A stretch of 64,000 nucleotides of DNA. It comes from Zeimonas sp050187175. Its GTDB lineage: Bacteria; Pseudomonadota; Gammaproteobacteria; Burkholderiales; Burkholderiaceae_E. This document shows positions 39,642 through 47,229 of this stretch, one piece after another. Below the pieces are notes generated by a model. The model was not told where the DNA came from and did no database searches. It saw nothing but the letters and a program-made list of their open reading frames with translations. Both the position numbers and the translations under genes were made by a program. Location: contig JBFWXS010000018.1 in the NCBI GenBank assembly GCA_050187175.1, forward strand, positions 1-64,000. The letters are read 5' to 3'. Within the stretch, counting starts at the first letter, position 1; each line of letters begins with the position of its first letter.

Positions 39642-40604
39642 TCAGGGCTGGTAACCCGATCGGCGCACCACCGGCGCCCATTGCGCCTGGTAGGCGCGCA
39701 GCATGGCCTGCGTCTGCGCGGCGCTGCTGACGACCGGAGTCATTTTGGCTTCTTGGAAGCGCCGCTGCACGTCGCTTTCGCGCATGACTTCGGCGATCAG
39801 CCGCGACAGCACGGCGACGCGCTCGCGCGGCATCGAGGCCGGCGCGAAGAAGGTGTTCCAGCCGGTAGCCGACAGGTTCATGCCCGATTCCTTGAAGGTC
39901 GGAATGTCGGGCGCGAACGGCGAGCGCTTGTCGCTGGAGACGGCCAGCACGCGGATCTTGCCTGCCTGGTGCTGCGGCAGCAGCGTGTCGAAGGTGTCGA
40001 CCGCCACCGCGAGCTGGCCGCCGATCAGATCCATCAGCGCGGGCGCCGAGCCGCGGTAGCCGACCACCTGCGCTTCGACCTTGGCCTGTTCGCCGACCAT
40101 CAGCGCGAAGAAGTGCGGCAGGCTGCCGGTGGCGGGCACGCCGAAGTTCGCCTGGCCCGGATTGGCGCGCAGCCAAGCCAGCAGATGGTTCAGCTCGCGC
40201 ACCGGAATCGCCGCGCCGACGGCGATGCCGAACTCGTAGTCGTTGACGTGCGAGACCGGCACGAAATCGCGCGCGGCGTCGTAGCCGACCTCCTTGAATA
40301 CCAGCGGCGCCACCACCATGACCGCCGGGTTGGCCAGCATCAGCACGGCCTGCTCCGCCGGCGTCGACTTCGCCTGCTGCGCCGCCAGCCGGCCGCCGGC
40401 GCCGGTCTTGTTCTCCACTACCACCGGCGCGCCCAGGCGCGCCTGCAGGCGTTCGCCGACGATGCGCGCGACGCGGTCGCTGGAGCCGCCCGGCGGGTAG
40501 CCGACGACGATGCGCAAGGGGCCGTTCCACGACGGCGCCTGGGCCTGGACGGCACTGCCGGCCGCCAGCGCCGCGGCGGCTGTCAGCATGTTCCTGCGGT
40601 TCAT
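39642..40604 (-). CDS. Bug/TctC family tripartite tricarboxylate receptor
   Basis: A 320-residue periplasmic solute-binding protein with a signal peptide (MNRRNMLTAAAALAAGSAVQ, AQA cleavage) and Bug motifs: IVVGYPPGGSSDRVARIVGE, VVVENKTGAGG, FGVPATGSLPHF, the segment VVGYRGSAPALMDLIGGQLA and SDKRSPFAPDIPTFKESG. Bug proteins bind small carboxylates; the ligand is not predictable here and no TctAB transporter is adjacent. It sits between the sulfatase and a divergent marR. The start at 40604 begins the signal peptide. Confidence 0.92.
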   Translation of the reverse strand: MNRRNMLTAAAALAAGSAVQAQAPSWNGPLRIVVGYPPGGSSDRVARIVGERLQARLGAPVVVENKTGAGGRLAAQQAKSTPAEQAVLMLANPAVMVVAPLVFKEVGYDAARDFVPVSHVNDYEFGIAVGAAIPVRELNHLLAWLRANPGQANFGVPATGSLPHFFALMVGEQAKVEAQVVGYRGSAPALMDLIGGQLAVAVDTFDTLLPQHQAGKIRVLAVSSDKRSPFAPDIPTFKESGMNLSATGWNTFFAPASMPRERVAVLSRLIAEVMRESDVQRRFQEAKMTPVVSSAAQTQAMLRAYQAQWAPVVRRSGYQP

Positions 40605-40686
40605 GTAGTGTCTCCGATGTGAGCCGGAACGCAACCGGCGCTCAGGGCGGGGCCTGGGGGCTCACGATGGTATCGAACGCGGATTC

Positions 40687-40703
40687 GATTGCACTAAACA
40701 ATC
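40687..40703. promoter_or_regulatory. Candidate MarR operator between the Bug gene and marR
   Basis: An inverted repeat GATTG-CACTAAA-CAATC in the 117-bp divergent region, 19 bp upstream of the marR start. ATTG-N7-CAAT dyads are typical of MarR-family operators. Binding by the neighbouring MarR is an inference. Confidence 0.55.
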
Positions 40704-40721
40704 ATTTCAAGGGATTTCCCG

Positions 40722-41267
40722 ATGGTCGGCGCAAGCTCCCTCGACAGTCCGCGTACGCTGGACGATCTGCTGCTGTACCGGATCAGCCATTTGCTGAGCA
40801 CCGCAGGCGGCGTCGTAGTGCGCCTGTGCGAAGGCGAGTGGGGCATCACGCGGCGCGAATGGCGGGTGCTGGCGCTGCTCGCAGCCTGCGACGGCGTGCT
40901 GTCGTCGCAGCTGGCCGATCGGGCGCGGCTGGACCGGGCGCGGACTTCGCGCGCGGTGAGCTCGCTGGTCGCGAAGAAACTGGTCGCGCGCCAGCCGCAT
41001 CCCGGCGACGGGCGGGCGGCCGAGCTGCGCCTGACGGATACCGGCCGTGAGCTCTACGAGCGCGTGTTTCCGCGCGTCGCGGCTCTGAACCGGGAGCTGG
41101 TCTCGGTGCTGTCGGAGTCCGACCGGGCGGCGCTGGATCGCATGCTGGCGGCCTTGCGCACCCAGGCCGAAACGATGGCGTTGCGCACGCCGGTTCCCAA
41201 GGCGAACCGCCATCTCGGCGGGCGCCGCCGCGCCGGCAGCGCGCCGGCGGTGGCCGGTCGCGCGTGA
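40722..41267 (+). CDS. MarR family transcriptional regulator
   Basis: A 181-residue winged-helix regulator. The recognition region is LSSQLADRARLDRARTSRAV with wing KKLVARQPHPGDGRAAELRL and LTDTGRELYERV. The N- and C-terminal helices form the dimer interface; the last 25 residues are basic and probably disordered. It is divergent from the Bug receptor and sulfatase genes, with a candidate operator between, so it probably controls them in response to the imported compound or a catabolite. Confidence 0.9.
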   Translation: MVGASSLDSPRTLDDLLLYRISHLLSTAGGVVVRLCEGEWGITRREWRVLALLAACDGVLSSQLADRARLDRARTSRAVSSLVAKKLVARQPHPGDGRAAELRLTDTGRELYERVFPRVAALNRELVSVLSESDRAALDRMLAALRTQAETMALRTPVPKANRHLGGRRRAGSAPAVAGRA

Positions 41268-41322
41268 GCGGCGCGGATGCGGCGTCTGCGTGACGCCGCG
41301 GCCTCCGCGCGCCTCTATCGCG

Positions 41323-41679
41323 TCAGTGCAGCCGGACCGGCCGCCCCGGCGCCGCGGCGGCGGGCTCGCCGTCAGCCCCCGCGCCGGCGCGGCGCTGCAG
41401 CGCGGCCGCCTGGTCGGCCGACCACTCGGCAGACCATTCGCGATGCAGCATCAGCGCTGCCTGGCGCAGGATCGGCGCCGAACGAATGTCGCCGGCCACG
41501 CGAGCCAGATGGTCGACGATCGCGGCACGGGTCCGTCCGCAGGGAACGCGCCGGTAGCGCGACAGCATGAACAGCAGCGCCGCGATCGCGGTCTGATGCG
41601 TGTCCTGTTGCGGATCGGCGTCGGCCGGGGCGGTGTCGGCGGAAACGGCGGCAGCGCCGGCGGCGTCGGAATCGGACAT
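41323..41679 (-). CDS. Small conserved-type protein of unknown function with a Fur box upstream
   Basis: A 118-residue protein beginning MSDSDAAGAAAVSADTA. The core (about 30-85) reads TAIAALLFMLSRYRRVPCGR then AAIVDHLARVAGDIRSAP and ILRQAALMLHREW, consistent with a small helical protein. The C-terminus is Ala/Gly-rich. I do not recognise a named family. No export signal or membrane segment is seen. An iron-box-like dyad at 41720-41736 lies about 40 bp upstream, suggesting induction under iron limitation. Confidence 0.6.
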   Translation of the reverse strand: MSDSDAAGAAAVSADTAPADADPQQDTHQTAIAALLFMLSRYRRVPCGRTRAAIVDHLARVAGDIRSAPILRQAALMLHREWSAEWSADQAAALQRRAGAGADGEPAAAAPGRPVRLH

Positions 41680-41719
41680 GAGCGTGGCCAGGATGTTGGG
41701 GGCAGGCGGGTTATTAATA

Positions 41720-41736
41720 CAAACGATAATGGTTTG
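41720..41736 (-). promoter_or_regulatory. Candidate Fur box
   Basis: CAAACGATAATGGTTTG is a dyad (CAAAC/GTTTG) around ATAAT, embedded in AATACAAACGATAATGG and followed by a second dyad GCATT-AATA-AATGC (41736-41749). The AT-rich run is exceptional in this GC-rich window and resembles Fur-regulated promoters. It lies upstream of the small minus-strand gene at 41679; fur itself is encoded 1.4 kb away. Confidence 0.6.
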
Positions 41737-41770
41737 CATTAATAAATGCAAGGCGGCTGACCCGGTCAGA

Positions 41771-41791
41771 GGCGAGGGTGTCCCCCTCGCC
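41771..41791 (-). terminator. Hairpin downstream of dapB
   Basis: GGCGAGGG / CCCTCGCC stem (41771-41778 and 41784-41791) just after the dapB stop. No T run follows, so it may be a 3' stabilising stem rather than an intrinsic terminator. Confidence 0.4.
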
Positions 41792-41803
41792 CGGCGCCGG
41801 CGC

Positions 41804-42601
41804 TCAAAGCCCCAGCACGTCCGTCATGTCGTACAGCCCGTTGCGCCGGCCCGTCAGGAACCGGCACGCGCGCAGCGCGCCGTGCGCGTAGCTGACGCGG
41901 CTGGCAGAGCGGTGCGTGATCTCGATGCGCTCGCCGGTGCCGGCGAACAGCACGGTGTGATCGCCGACGATGTCGCCGCCGCGGATCGTGGCGAAGCCGA
42001 TCGTCGACGGATCGCGTTCGCCGGTGACGCCGTGCCGCTCGTAGACGGCGACCTCGTCCAGGTCGCGGCCCAGCGCCTGCGCGACCACCTCGCCCATCTT
42101 CAGCGCGGTGCCGGACGGCGCATCGACCTTATGGCGGTGGTGGGCCTCGATGATCTCGATGTCGTAGCCGGTGTTCAGGATGCGGGCCGCCACTTCGAGC
42201 AGCTTGAACGTGACATTGACGCCGACGCTCATGTTCGGCGCGAACACGATGGGAATCGTCTCGGCGGCCCGCGCGATCGCCTGCTTGCCTTCGGCGTCGA
42301 AGCCGGTGGTGCCTATGACCATGCCCACGCCGGCCTCGGTGCAGGCGCGCAGATGCGCCAGCGTGCCTTCCGGCCGCGTGAAGTCGATCAGGAAATGGCT
42401 GCCGCGGACGGCGCCGCCGATGTCGTCGCTGATCGCCACGCCGGTGCGCCGGCCGATGGCATCGCCCGCGTCGCGGCCCAGCGCAGGGCAGCCGGCGATG
42501 TCGAGCGCGCCGGCCAGTTCCGCGTCGCCGGCTTCGAGCACGGCTTCGATCAGCATGCGGCCCATGCGCCCGGAGGCGCCGGCAATGGCGATTCGCATCA
42601 T
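41804..42601 (-). CDS. dapB: 4-hydroxy-tetrahydrodipicolinate reductase
   Basis: Lysine/diaminopimelate pathway enzyme, 265 residues. It has the NAD(P)-binding IAIAGASGRMGRMLIEAV, VIGTTGFDAEGKQAI, FAPNMSVGVNVTFKLLEVAA and the catalytic signature EIIEAHHRHKVDAPSGTALK. ATG at 42601 overlaps the bamE stop (TGATG), with a second ATG three bases later, so translation is coupled to bamE. Confidence 0.96.
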   Translation of the reverse strand: MMRIAIAGASGRMGRMLIEAVLEAGDAELAGALDIAGCPALGRDAGDAIGRRTGVAISDDIGGAVRGSHFLIDFTRPEGTLAHLRACTEAGVGMVIGTTGFDAEGKQAIARAAETIPIVFAPNMSVGVNVTFKLLEVAARILNTGYDIEIIEAHHRHKVDAPSGTALKMGEVVAQALGRDLDEVAVYERHGVTGERDPSTIGFATIRGGDIVGDHTVLFAGTGERIEITHRSASRVSYAHGALRACRFLTGRRNGLYDMTDVLGL

Positions 42602-43041
42602 CACGGTGTTCCTGCGGTCTTGCCGGGCGGCCGGTAGCCGGGCAGCGCGGGGTCGCTCGCGTCTTCCTTCAGCGGCAGCTCGTCGGCTTCGACGCCGGAC
42701 ACGAGGTCATTGGCGAAGCGCACCGTCACGCGGCGCAGCTCGCTATTGCCGTTGGGGAACTGATAGCGGAAGACGTAGTCCCAGCGGTCAGGCTGGAACA
42801 CGTGCCGTAGCAGCGGCGAGCCCAGCACGAAGCGCACCTGCTCGCGCGTCATGCCCTCCTTGACCTGGTCGACCTGCGTACGCGTCAGGTAGTTGCCCTG
42901 CGGCAGGTCGATGCGGTAGGGCTGGAGCAGGCCGCTGCGGTTCGGGTCGCGCGTGCCGCAGGCCGTCAGCGCGGCGATTGCAGCGAGCGCGGCGGCCAGT
43001 GCAAGCGCGCGCCTGGCGGCGAAGGCGGAGTCCTGGGTCAT
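42601..43041 (-). CDS. bamE: Outer membrane assembly lipoprotein BamE (SmpA/OmlA)
   Basis: A 146-residue lipoprotein subunit of the BAM complex. Signal with lipobox AALTACGT, then the SmpA/OmlA core: LPQGNYLTRTQVDQVKEGMT, REQVRFVLGSPLLRHVFQPD and RWDYVFRY. It is divergent from fur with 92 bp between and overlaps dapB, a common betaproteobacterial arrangement. Confidence 0.93.
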   Translation of the reverse strand: MTQDSAFAARRALALAAALAAIAALTACGTRDPNRSGLLQPYRIDLPQGNYLTRTQVDQVKEGMTREQVRFVLGSPLLRHVFQPDRWDYVFRYQFPNGNSELRRVTVRFANDLVSGVEADELPLKEDASDPALPGYRPPGKTAGTP

Positions 43042-43133
43042 GAATCCTGCGTTACGAGAGGGTCGATGTTCGCGGCGGCTGCGCTAAAACCGATATCATA
43101 CGGCCACACTCCCTATCTCCCTGGTAGATCCGC

Positions 43134-43562
43134 ATGTCTGTCACCAGCGAACTGAAGAACATGGGTCTGAAGGCGACGCTGCCGCGCCTGAAGATTCTCG
43201 AGATCTTCCAGAACGGAAAGCAGCGGCACATGAGCGCGGAAGACGTCTACCGCGAGCTGCTGACCGAGAACCACGACATCGGCCTGGCCACCGTCTACCG
43301 CGTGCTCACGCAGTTCGAGCAGGCCGGCCTGCTCAAGCGCAGCAATTTCGAGTCGGGCAAGGCCGTCTTCGAGCTGAACGAGGGGCAGCATCACGACCAT
43401 CTGGTCTGCCTGCAGTGCGGCCGCGTCGAGGAGTTCTACGACCCCGAGATCGAGAAGCGCCAGCAGAAGGTCGCCAAGGATCGCGGCTTCGTGCTGCAGG
43501 ACCACGCGCTGTCGCTGTACGGCATCTGCAACAAAGGCGATTGCGGGACGCGCCGCAGCTGA
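43134..43562 (+). CDS. fur: Ferric uptake regulator Fur
   Basis: A 142-residue iron-responsive repressor. The DNA-binding domain runs LKNMGLKATLPRLKILEIF to GLATVYRVLTQFEQAGLLKR. Metal ligands are seen in GQHHDHLVCLQCGRVEEF, with a C-terminal GICNKGDC. Likely targets in the window include the gene behind the Fur box at 41720. Confidence 0.97.
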   Translation: MSVTSELKNMGLKATLPRLKILEIFQNGKQRHMSAEDVYRELLTENHDIGLATVYRVLTQFEQAGLLKRSNFESGKAVFELNEGQHHDHLVCLQCGRVEEFYDPEIEKRQQKVAKDRGFVLQDHALSLYGICNKGDCGTRRS

Positions 43563-43576
43563 GGGTGCGCTCGCCC

Positions 43577-43614
43577 GATCGGGGAGGGGTGCGCCGATCG
43601 GGGAAGGGTGCACC
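43577..43614. repeat. 19-bp tandem repeat between fur and the ATP-grasp gene
   Basis: GATCGGGGAGGGGTGCGCC followed by GATCGGGGAAGGGTGCACC, with a decayed third copy before it. The 125-bp space also contains CGAAGCTTGC and TAAGCTTTCG (43665-43684), a near-dyad directly before the ATP-grasp start. Confidence 0.8.
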
Positions 43615-43687
43615 GGTACGCTGCGCGGCCGCTGATTGAGCCTGCCTGCCTATGCCAGTCGGCACGAAGCTTGCTAAGCTTTCGCGC

Positions 43688-45475
43688 ATGAGCACAAGCG
43701 GCCTGACCCCCATTTCCCCGCCTCCCGGCGTGTTCGACGAAATGCTCGACGGCAGTGGGCGATGTCGTCAGCACTATCAGCGCTACGGGCAGTGGCTCGA
43801 GTCCATGGACGGCGAGGCGATGGCCGCCAAGCGCGCCGACGCCGACCTGATCTTCCGCCGCACCGGCATCACGTTCTCGGTCTACGGCGACGAAGGCGGC
43901 ACCGAGCGGCTGATCCCGTCCGACGTCGTGCCGCGCATCATTCCGGCCGGCGAATGGGAATTCCTCGAACGCGGGCTGGTGCAGCGCGTCACCGCCATCA
44001 ACCGCTTCCTCGCCGACATCTATCACGGCCAGGAGATCCTGAAGGCCGGCGTCATCCCGAGCGACCAGATCTTCGCCAACGAGCAGTACCAGGTGGCGAT
44101 GATCGGCATCAAGGTACCGCACGACACCTATGCGCACATCGTCGGCGTCGACCTCGTGCGGCACAGCGACGGCGAGTTCTACGTGCTGGAAGACAACCTG
44201 CGCGTGCCCTCGGGCGTGTCGTACATGCTGTCGAACCGCAAGACCATGATGCGGCTGTTCCCGGACCTGTTCCAGCGCTATGCGGTGCGGCCGGTCGAGC
44301 ACTATCCGGCGCTGCTGCTGAACACGCTGCGCGCGGCCACCGAGGCGGACAGCCCGACCGTCGTGCTGCTGACGCCGGGGCGCTACAACAGCGCCTACTT
44401 CGAGCATGCGTTCCTGGCCCAGCAGATGGGCATCGAACTGGTCGAGGGACAGGATCTGTTCGTCAAGGACGCGCACGTCTTCATGCGCACCACGTCGGGA
44501 CCGCAGCGCGTCGACGTCATCTACCGCCGCATCGACGACAGCTTCCTCGACCCGCTGGCCTTCCGCCCTGATTCGATGCTCGGCGTGCCGGGCCTGCTGG
44601 CGGCCTACCGCCTCGGCAACGTGGTGATAGCCAACGCCATCGGCACCGGCGTGGCCGACGACAAGTCGATCTACCCGTACGTGCCGGAGATGGTGCGCTT
44701 CTATCTCGGCGAAGAGCCGCTGCTGAAGAACGTTCCCACTTGGCAGTGCCGCAAGCAGGACGATCTGCGCTACGTGCTCGACCATCTGCCGGAGCTGGTG
44801 GTCAAGGAGGTGCACGGCGCCGGCGGCTACGGCATGCTCGTGGGGCCGACCAGCAGCCGCGAGGAGATCGAGCGCTTCCGCGAGGTGCTGCAGGCTCAGC
44901 CGTCGAACTACATCGCGCAGCCGACGCTGTCGCTGTCCTCGTGCCCGACTTTCGTCGAGGAAGGCGTGGCGCCGCGGCACATCGACCTGCGGCCGTTCGT
45001 GCTGGTCGGCCGCGGCGTACGGATGGTGGCCGGCGGGCTGACGCGCGTGGCGCTGCGGCGCGGCTCGCTGGTGGTCAACTCGTCGCAGGGCGGCGGCACC
45101 AAGGACACATGGGTCGTCGACGAGCCGGGCAGTGCTGCGGCCTTGCAGGCCGGCAGGCAGGCTGAGGCCGCGACGCTGGTGGCCAGCTCGCTGGGCGCCG
45201 CGCCTCCCGCGGCTGCGTCGATCGCGGCCGCATCGATCCCCGCCGCGGCGCCGACGGTCGGATCGCCGACGGTCGCCTCGACGATCGCCTCATCGACGNN
45301 NNNNNNNNNNNNNNNNNNNNNNNNNNNNNNNNNNNNNNNNNNNNNNNNNNNNNNNNNNNNNNNNNNNNNNNNNNNNNNNNNNNNNNNNNNNNNNNNNNTC
45401 GCCTCATCGACGATCGCGATGTCGGGCTTCGCGGCGCAGGCTTCGACGCCGCTCGACGGCATCGGGGGGGCATGA
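43688..45475 (+). CDS. Circularly permuted ATP-grasp protein (type 2), first gene of the Anbu cluster
   Basis: A CP_ATPgrasp_2 (DUF404/DUF407) family protein, a predicted peptide- or amide-forming ligase. Typical stretches are RRTGITFSVYGDEGGTERLI, PRIIPAGEWEFLERGLVQRV, FYVLEDNLRVPSGVSYMLSN, VKEVHGAGGYGMLVGP and DLRPFVLVGRGVRMVAGGLT, ending with SSQGGGTKDTWVVD. After the conserved end (about residue 480) comes an Ala/Ser/Thr-rich extension built of 15-bp units and interrupted by 100 N (45299-45398). The frame is the same on both sides. The start at 43688 is MSTSGLTPISPPPGVF; an earlier in-frame ATG at 43652 is less likely. Its stop overlaps the next start (ATGA). Confidence 0.9.
   Translation: MSTSGLTPISPPPGVFDEMLDGSGRCRQHYQRYGQWLESMDGEAMAAKRADADLIFRRTGITFSVYGDEGGTERLIPSDVVPRIIPAGEWEFLERGLVQRVTAINRFLADIYHGQEILKAGVIPSDQIFANEQYQVAMIGIKVPHDTYAHIVGVDLVRHSDGEFYVLEDNLRVPSGVSYMLSNRKTMMRLFPDLFQRYAVRPVEHYPALLLNTLRAATEADSPTVVLLTPGRYNSAYFEHAFLAQQMGIELVEGQDLFVKDAHVFMRTTSGPQRVDVIYRRIDDSFLDPLAFRPDSMLGVPGLLAAYRLGNVVIANAIGTGVADDKSIYPYVPEMVRFYLGEEPLLKNVPTWQCRKQDDLRYVLDHLPELVVKEVHGAGGYGMLVGPTSSREEIERFREVLQAQPSNYIAQPTLSLSSCPTFVEEGVAPRHIDLRPFVLVGRGVRMVAGGLTRVALRRGSLVVNSSQGGGTKDTWVVDEPGSAAALQAGRQAEAATLVASSLGAAPPAAASIAAASIPAAAPTVGSPTVASTIASSTXXXXXXXXXXXXXXXXXXXXXXXXXXXXXXXXXXASSTIAMSGFAAQASTPLDGIGGA
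45215..45412 (+). repeat. 15-bp repeats in the ATP-grasp gene tail, with assembly gap 45299-45398
   Basis: In-frame pentapeptide-like units ASIAA, ASIPA, AAPTV and GSPTV, then shorter ASTI/ASST units; TCGCCTCATCGACG occurs on both sides of the 100 N. Copy number is therefore unresolved. Confidence 0.85.
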
Positions 45476-46410
45476 TGCTGTCGCGTGTCGCTTCGCATCT
45501 GTACTGGCTGTCGCGCTATCTGGAACGCGCCGAGAACATGGCGCGCATCCTCGACGTGGGGCAGTCGCTGGCGCTGCTGTCGGGCCGCCCCGGCGACGAA
45601 CGCTCGGTGATGGAGCCGCTCATCATCACCGATACGCTGGAGGCGTTCCGCGCCACCGGCCAGCCGGCCACGCCGGATCACGTCGCGCGCTTCCTGGCCT
45701 GGGACCGAGCGCTGCCGTCCAGCATCGCCAACTGCCTGGAGGCGAGCCGCGAGAACGCGCGCGCCGTGCGCGGTTCGATCACGTCGGAGATGTGGGAGAA
45801 CATCAACGACACCTGGTTGCAGCTGCAGGCCAAGCGCCGCGCCGGCAGCCAGTACGTGGACGCGCAGCTGTTCGACTGGGTGAAGGAACGCAGCCATCTG
45901 TTCCGCGGCATCACGTTCGCGACGATCCGGCGCGACCAGCCGTATCACTTCATCCGGCTGGGCACGTATATAGAGCGGGCCGACAACACGGCGCGCATCC
46001 TGTCCGTCAAGCAGGCCACGGAAGCCGATGTGTCGCAGCCGCGCGACGACATCAGCGAATACTACAGCCTGGCCGCGGTGCTGCGTTCGGTATCGGCATT
46101 CGAGGCCTATCGCGATACTTACCGCGACGCAGTGGATGCGCGGCGGGTCGCTGAATTGCTGATCTTCAGTCCTCAGCTGCCGCGTTCGCTGCGTTTCTGC
46201 CTCGACGAGATCGAGGGCCTGTTGCGGCAGCTGCCGCCCGAGTCGGGGCGGCCGCCGTTGAGGTTGGCAGCAACCCTGCGCGCGAGGCTGGCTTACGGGG
46301 ACCTGGCTGAAGTCCACGCGTACGGGCTTTACAATTTCCTCGAGCGCTTCCTGCGCGACAATGTACGTCTGGGTGAAGCGGTCCGTGCCGCTTACCTGGA
46401 ATTGAAATGA
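45472..46410 (+). CDS. Alpha-E domain (DUF403) protein
   Basis: A 312-residue all-helical protein with the family N-terminus MMLSRVASHLYWLSRYLERA followed by ENMARILDVG. It also has AWDRALPSSIANCLEASREN, SEMWENINDTWL and YTERADNTARIL-like FIRLGTYIERADNTARIL. Alpha-E proteins are nearly always encoded beside circularly permuted ATP-grasp and transglutaminase-like genes. They are predicted to act with them in peptide ligation or removal, but no activity has been shown to my knowledge. ATGA overlap with the upstream gene indicates coupled translation. Confidence 0.92.
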   Translation: MMLSRVASHLYWLSRYLERAENMARILDVGQSLALLSGRPGDERSVMEPLIITDTLEAFRATGQPATPDHVARFLAWDRALPSSIANCLEASRENARAVRGSITSEMWENINDTWLQLQAKRRAGSQYVDAQLFDWVKERSHLFRGITFATIRRDQPYHFIRLGTYIERADNTARILSVKQATEADVSQPRDDISEYYSLAAVLRSVSAFEAYRDTYRDAVDARRVAELLIFSPQLPRSLRFCLDEIEGLLRQLPPESGRPPLRLAATLRARLAYGDLAEVHAYGLYNFLERFLRDNVRLGEAVRAAYLELK

Positions 46411-46434
46411 CGGAGTCCGTTCCGTAATCGCGCG

Positions 46435-47229
46435 ATGCAGCTTTCGGTCTATCACTCAACCGTTTATCGCTACGCCGAGCTGGCGAGCCGCAGCACGCAG
46501 TACATCCGGCTGGCGCCCTATGCCAGTCCGCGCCAGCGCGTGCTCGACTGGCAGCTCGAGCTGCCGGCGCCGGCGCTCACGATGAGCGATGCGTTCGACA
46601 ATCTCACGCACGTGCTGACGCTGGACGTCGCGCACCAGGAGATCCGGCTGGTGGCGCGCGGCCGCGTCGACGTCGACGAGGTCGATGACGGCGAGCCCGC
46701 GGGGCGCCTGAACCCGATGGTGTTCCTGCGCGCCACGCCGCTCACCGAAGCCGACGACGAGATTCGCGCCTTCGTCGATCCGATGCGCCGCACCGTCGCG
46801 TCGCGCCCGCTCATCGGCACCACCGATCTGATGAACGCCGTGCTCGACCGTATGCCGTACACGAAGGGCATCACGGCGGTCCACTTCAGCGCGGCCGAGG
46901 CCTTCAAGGCGGGCGCCGGCGTCTGCCAGGATCACAGCCACGTCTTCATCGCCTGCTGCCGCACGCTCGGCATTCCGGCGCGCTACGTCAGCGGCTACGT
47001 CTATTCGCCGAACCTGGAGCAGGTGGCCAGCCATGCCTGGGCCGAGGCCTGGCTGATGAACCGCTGGGTCAGCTTCGACATCAGCAACGCACGCCACGCC
47101 GGCGGCGCGCACATCAAGCTGGCCATCGGCCTCGATTATCTGGATGCCTGCCCCGTGCGCGGCGTCAGGCTGGGCGGCGGCGAGGAGCAGCTGTCGACGC
47201 TCGCCCAGGTGAAAGCGCATCAGCAATGA
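46435..47229 (+). CDS. Transglutaminase-like cysteine protease of the Anbu cluster
   Basis: A 264-residue transglutaminase-superfamily protein. The N-terminal domain (MQLSVYHSTVYRYAELASRS) is the bacterial transglutaminase-like type. The catalytic triad is visible: Cys in AGVCQDHSHVFIACCRTLGI, His in ASHAWAEAWL and Asp in WVSFDISN. Such proteins are probably peptidases or amidases. No signal peptide is present, so it acts in the cytoplasm. It begins 24 bp after the alpha-E gene; its stop overlaps the Anbu start (ATGA). Confidence 0.93.
   Translation: MQLSVYHSTVYRYAELASRSTQYIRLAPYASPRQRVLDWQLELPAPALTMSDAFDNLTHVLTLDVAHQEIRLVARGRVDVDEVDDGEPAGRLNPMVFLRATPLTEADDEIRAFVDPMRRTVASRPLIGTTDLMNAVLDRMPYTKGITAVHFSAAEAFKAGAGVCQDHSHVFIACCRTLGIPARYVSGYVYSPNLEQVASHAWAEAWLMNRWVSFDISNARHAGGAHIKLAIGLDYLDACPVRGVRLGGGEEQLSTLAQVKAHQQ

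Noticed and set aside
43665..43684. Operator dyad before the ATP-grasp gene
   Set aside because: Two AAGCTT boxes are close, but the arms do not pair perfectly and no regulator is adjacent; noted only.
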